From assembly GCA_945878745.1 (NCBI GenBank), contig CAMDVY010000105.1, positions 1 to 8,607 of the forward strand: DNA of 8,607 bases. The letters run 5' to 3'. The stretch is from Klebsiella pneumoniae (GTDB lineage Bacteria; Pseudomonadota; Gammaproteobacteria; Pseudomonadales; Azotimanducaceae). The notes beneath the pieces are model-generated. The model ran no database searches, was not told the origin of the DNA, and was given only the letters and a program-made list of their open reading frames with translations. The translations under genes were made by a program, and so were the position numbers. Numbering within the stretch: the first letter of the stretch is position 1; each line of letters opens with the position of its first letter. Shown piece by piece: positions 6,273-8,607 of this stretch.

Positions 6273-7376
6273 CTACAACCCGATTCGCATCCCACCCGGA
6301 TTCGCTGGCAGATCAGCAAATCGATCAGCCTGGCGCTGCGCCGCGTATGCCTGCACGATGGGCTCGAGATCATCTGGCGACGCACCGTGCAGAATCACAC
6401 CATCACAACCCAGATCGAACTGGCGATTGATGGCCGCCACACACTGTGATGGCTGCCCCTGCGCGGCCGACGCGAGCCAGCTGGCCGGAATCAGTTCAGC
6501 GATCTGCTCAAGCTGGGCAGTGGTTGCGATCTGATCGATTGCACCGGGAAACGTTGCCACCAGCTTGTCAGCACGAAACCGCTTCAGGACGGCAGGATTC
6601 CACTGATTGGTCCGAACCATCAGGTCGCCATACGCCTGCAGGTAGGTCGCCATCCGCCCAACAGTTTTCTTCAGGCGTACCGCTTCTGGCAGGTGATCCC
6701 CGATGGTCGCAAAACAGGACCAGACCCGCACCGCTGCGGGATCACGACCGGCCGCTCTTGCCGAATCCTTGACCGCCTTGACGCAGCGCACCGTGGTTTC
6801 ATCGGTGAAAAAGGTGTGCAACACCACGGCGTCGCAAAATTTGCCGCCATAGGCCAGCGAGTTCGGACCAAACGCCGTGAAAGTGATGGGGATGTGTTCG
6901 CGAAAGGAGGGATCAAGCCTGAGCGCCGGGAATTTTCCCAGACTGCTTTCGTGACCCAGCACCGTCTCGCCCTGCCACAGGCGACGCATGAGCTGGACGA
7001 AGTCTTCAAGATCCCTGGTCTTCACATGGGCCAGCCCCATTGAATCGAACATCCGGTCAATGCCACGACCCAGACCAAGGGAGAATCGACCACCGGTGAG
7101 AAAGTGCATGGTCGTGGCATAGGCGGCCGTCACCAGCGGATGCCGGGTGTTGTGATTGGTGGCTGCGGTGGCAATGCCAATCCGATCTGAGACTGCGCCA
7201 ACCGCGCCTGACAGCGTCGCGGCTTCCTTGATGTTGAATCGTTCCGAGATAAAGCAGGCACCAATGCCCTGTCGCTCGGCACTGGCAACTTCTGCGATCA
7301 GATCACGTGGTGAACGCGGCGCACCAGCCAGCGTGTAAAACGCCAGTTCGTTCATGCCAGCAGTCATTTTATTCAT
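6273..7376 (-). CDS. LLM-class (luciferase-like) oxidoreductase, probably F420-dependent
   Basis: A 367-residue protein of the bacterial-luciferase-like TIM-barrel superfamily. Recognisable family parts are ASAERQGIGACFISERFN (31-48), DRIGIATAATNHNTRHPLVTA (64-84), the highly typical GGRFSLGLGRG (95-105), and ITFTAFGPNSLAYGGKFCDAVVLHTFF further on. The C-terminal DLGCDGVILHGASPDDLEPIV closes the barrel. Members use F420 or FMN to oxidise or reduce small organic substrates. The whole resembles the subgroup annotated as the MSMEG_2249-like F420-dependent family (TIGR03857), from memory. The ATG at 7374-7376 has GGGAG 5 nt upstream; ATGs at codons 4 and 8 are less well placed. It is divergent from a ThDP enzyme and upstream of the permease, which suggests a shared catabolic unit. 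Cofactor and substrate are inferred, not shown. Confidence 0.85.
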   Translation of the reverse strand: MNKMTAGMNELAFYTLAGAPRSPRDLIAEVASAERQGIGACFISERFNIKEAATLSGAVGAVSDRIGIATAATNHNTRHPLVTAAYATTMHFLTGGRFSLGLGRGIDRMFDSMGLAHVKTRDLEDFVQLMRRLWQGETVLGHESSLGKFPALRLDPSFREHIPITFTAFGPNSLAYGGKFCDAVVLHTFFTDETTVRCVKAVKDSARAAGRDPAAVRVWSCFATIGDHLPEAVRLKKTVGRMATYLQAYGDLMVRTNQWNPAVLKRFRADKLVATFPGAIDQIATTAQLEQIAELIPASWLASAAQGQPSQCVAAINRQFDLGCDGVILHGASPDDLEPIVQAYAAQRQADRFADLPANPGGMRIGL

Positions 7377-7381
7377 GGCTT

Positions 7382-7386
7382 CTCCC
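7382..7386 (-). promoter_or_regulatory. Shine-Dalgarno of the LLM gene
   Basis: GGGAG on the minus strand lies 5 nt before the ATG at 7376. It favours this ATG over the in-frame ATGs three and seven codons later. Confidence 0.55.
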
Positions 7387-7401
7387 GCCGATTTGCCTCA
7401 T

Positions 7402-7425
7402 CCAGTATTCGACCCAGTATTCAAC
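7402..7425. repeat. 12-bp tandem direct repeat upstream of the LLM gene, candidate operator
   Basis: CCAGTATTCGAC (7402-7413) is followed directly by CCAGTATTCAAC (7414-7425), one mismatch. On the minus strand each copy contains GAATACTGG. The block lies 26-49 bp upstream of the LLM ATG and 7 bp from the palindromic element. The spacing fits a regulator site or the core promoter region of the LLM gene, but the function is inferred. Confidence 0.45.
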
Positions 7426-7432
7426 CCACTAG

Positions 7433-7452
7433 TAGCCCGCACTATTCATGAA
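7433..7452 (+). repeat. Left terminal inverted repeat of the palindromic element
   Basis: 20 bp beginning TAGCCCGCAC and ending with the palindrome TTCATGAA. It is identical to the reverse complement of 7595-7614. Confidence 0.85.
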
Positions 7453-7594
7453 TGATCTACTGCGGACGCCGATAGCAGCGAAACCACAGGGCGTGCTCCC
7501 TCCGCGTGCTCGACGTGCTGTACAGCACGCCTGCGCGCGCTACAGTCCGCGCCACCCTGTGTCTTCACTACTCTCGGTGCCCTCGTTACGTTCC

Positions 7595-7614
7595 TTCATG
7601 AATAGTGCGGGCTA
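7595..7614 (-). repeat. Right terminal inverted repeat of the palindromic element
   Basis: 20 bp beginning TTCATGAATA and ending GCGGGCTA, a perfect inverse copy of 7433-7452. Confidence 0.85.
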
Positions 7615-7747
7615 GTCGATTCAGCGGTCGACAATTTTGGCCCGGCGCTCCTCGCTACCGCCGGAATGTGTCTGTTATCGTATCAGCGTAAGCATGTTCA
7701 GCACGGCGTGATTCAACGTCGTCGTTTGTCAATCAATCGGGGGAGCC

Positions 7748-8607
7748 ATGAAGGTTGTAGAAGCCATTGCCAAGGCCATGAAAGCCGAAGGTGTCGAGAT
7801 CCTGTTCGCCTACCCGGTCAATCCGTTGATCGAAGCCGCAGCCGCGGAGGACATCCGTACCATCATCGTCCGGCAAGAACGGGTTGGCCTGCACATGGCC
7901 GATGCGTGGTCACGTCTTTCCTCCGGCAAGTCCATCGGCGTGTTCTGCATGCAGCACGGCCCGGGAGCCGAGAATGCCTTCGGCGCGGTAGCACAGGCGT
8001 ACGGGGAATCCGTGCCCGTGCTGGTGATTCCAGCGGGGTATCAACGACGCCTAGCGCACTATTATCCAAACTTCAATTCCGTCGAGAACATGCGCCAGGT
8101 CACCAAGTGGGCAGAGCCCATGACCATGGGTCGCGCCGCGCCCGAAGTTCTGCGACGGATCTTCTTTCAGCTTCGTAATGGACGGCCAGGACCCGTGCTG
8201 CTGGAAGTCCCACTCGACGTCTTCAATGAAGATGTACCAGACGACTTTGTGCACACACCCAGCTTTGCAACGCGCAGCGCGCCGGACCCGGCCGACATCG
8301 ACCGAGTGGCGAAGCTGCTGGCAACCGCGGAACATCCGGTCATCTATGCCGGTCAAGGGGTGCATTACGCCAAGGCCTGGCCAGAACTGCGAGCACTGGC
8401 TGAGACCTGGAACATACCGGTAACCACCAGCATTGAAGGCAAGAGTGCCTTTCCCGAAGATCATCCGCTGTCACTGGGCTCAGGCGGGCGTGCCAACCCG
8501 CGCCCCGTCATCGAATTTCTCAAGGATTCCGACGTCATCCTGGGCATCGGCTGCAGCTTTGCGCTTACCGGGTTCGGTGTGCAGATGCCGAAGGGCAAGA
8601 CGATCAT
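7748..8607 (+). CDS. ThDP-dependent acetolactate-synthase-like enzyme, 3' part missing
   Basis: The first 286 codons are present and open to the right edge, about half of a usual 550-600-residue member. The N-terminal Pyr domain is clear: AIAKAMKAEGVEILFAYPVNPLIE (7-29), and RQER with Glu44 at the place of the catalytic glutamate that activates thiamine diphosphate. HMADAWSRLSSGK (49-61) and QHGPGAENAFGAVAQAYGESVPVLVIPAG (69-97) follow. QVTKWAEP (117-124) and GRPGPVLLEVPLDVF (145-159) end the domain, and the central domain begins near DPADIDRVAKLLATAEHPVIYAGQG (180-204). The usual acetolactate synthase forms FGYPGG and TSGPGATN are replaced by FAYPVN and QHGPGAEN, so this is probably not IlvB but one of the uncharacterised ThDP-requiring proteins. 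The ATG has GGGGGAG only 2 nt upstream. It is divergent from the LLM oxidoreductase across the palindromic element. The reaction is unknown. Confidence 0.85.
   Translation, partial: MKVVEAIAKAMKAEGVEILFAYPVNPLIEAAAAEDIRTIIVRQERVGLHMADAWSRLSSGKSIGVFCMQHGPGAENAFGAVAQAYGESVPVLVIPAGYQRRLAHYYPNFNSVENMRQVTKWAEPMTMGRAAPEVLRRIFFQLRNGRPGPVLLEVPLDVFNEDVPDDFVHTPSFATRSAPDPADIDRVAKLLATAEHPVIYAGQGVHYAKAWPELRALAETWNIPVTTSIEGKSAFPEDHPLSLGSGGRANPRPVIEFLKDSDVILGIGCSFALTGFGVQMPKGKTI

Larger units (their letters stand above)
7433..7614. mobile_element. 182-bp palindromic MITE-like element with 20-bp terminal inverted repeats
   Basis: The left end TAGCCCGCACTATTCATGAA (7433-7452) is perfectly repeated in inverse at the right end (7595-7614). 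Inside, 7469-7491 pairs with 7555-7577 at 18 of 23 positions, and the centre is a perfect 16-bp palindrome CGTGCTGTACAGCACG (7514-7529). All three levels share nearly the same axis (about 7522-7523), so the whole element can fold into one long hairpin. CTAG occurs at both edges (7429-7432 and 7612-7615) and may be a target-site duplication. There is no room for a transposase. It fits a non-autonomous miniature element mobilised in trans; I cannot name the parent family. An alternative is a large structured regulatory RNA or DNA site for the flanking divergent genes. Confidence 0.7.
7377..7747. other. 371-bp divergent intergenic region (LLM gene / ThDP enzyme gene)
   Basis: This is the only gap over 300 bp. 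From left to right it holds the LLM ribosome-binding site, a 12-bp tandem repeat (7402-7425), a 182-bp palindromic element (7433-7614), and a 133-bp stretch leading to the ThDP gene. The last stretch has GTCGA/TCGAC arms spaced by 8 bp (7615-7632) and a GGGGGAG (7739-7745) just before the ATG. No confident promoter hexamers and no coding sequence were found. Confidence 0.6.

Noticed and set aside
7615..7632. GTCGA-N8-TCGAC inverted repeat as an operator for the ThDP gene
   Set aside because: Five-bp arms are expected by chance in this much sequence, and there are no recognisable promoter hexamers beside it.

Overview
The window reads as ordinary chromosomal DNA of a moderately GC-rich bacterium, most likely a proteobacterium and perhaps a gammaproteobacterium. 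That placement is an inference from three things: a tripartite tricarboxylate transporter (TctBC), a MerA-like flavoprotein beside a TVP38/TMEM64 membrane protein, and a luciferase-like F420-type oxidoreductase next to a ThDP enzyme. I see no rRNA, tRNA, CRISPR array or phage gene.

Left part, minus strand, transcribed right to left from about 3450 to the left edge: TVP38/TMEM64 membrane protein (2769-3452), MerA/dihydrolipoamide-dehydrogenase-like FAD oxidoreductase (1324-2772), TctC periplasmic binding protein (366-1331) and TctB small membrane subunit (from 369, cut by the window edge). Every junction overlaps by 4 or 8 nt, so this looks like a translationally coupled operon. The oxidoreductase carries an in-frame TAG at codon 266, inside an otherwise intact family sequence. 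As written the gene is broken in the middle of the operon.

Middle part: a saccharopine-dehydrogenase-like / trans-acting enoyl-reductase-like protein (3600-4820, plus) is divergent from the operon. It converges on an MFS permease of the anion:cation symporter type (4865-6118, minus).

Right part: an LLM-class, probably F420-dependent oxidoreductase (6273-7376, minus) lies upstream of the permease on the same strand. It is divergent from a ThDP-dependent acetolactate-synthase-like enzyme (7748 to the right edge, plus). Their 371-bp intergenic region holds a 182-bp near-perfectly symmetric palindromic element (7433-7614) with 20-bp terminal inverted repeats and a CTAG at each edge. It looks like a MITE-like insertion. 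Short tandem direct repeats occur 5' of the LLM gene (12 bp x 2) and 5' of the permease gene (13 bp x 2) and could be operators.

Working together (inference): the permease, LLM oxidoreductase, ThDP enzyme and SCCPDH-like protein could belong to uptake and catabolism of an organic acid, but no substrate can be read from the sequence. The Tct system is a second organic-acid uptake route. The items most worth a second look are the palindromic element, the amber codon in the flavoprotein, and the fusion of a TMEM64/flavoprotein pair to a Tct transporter operon.
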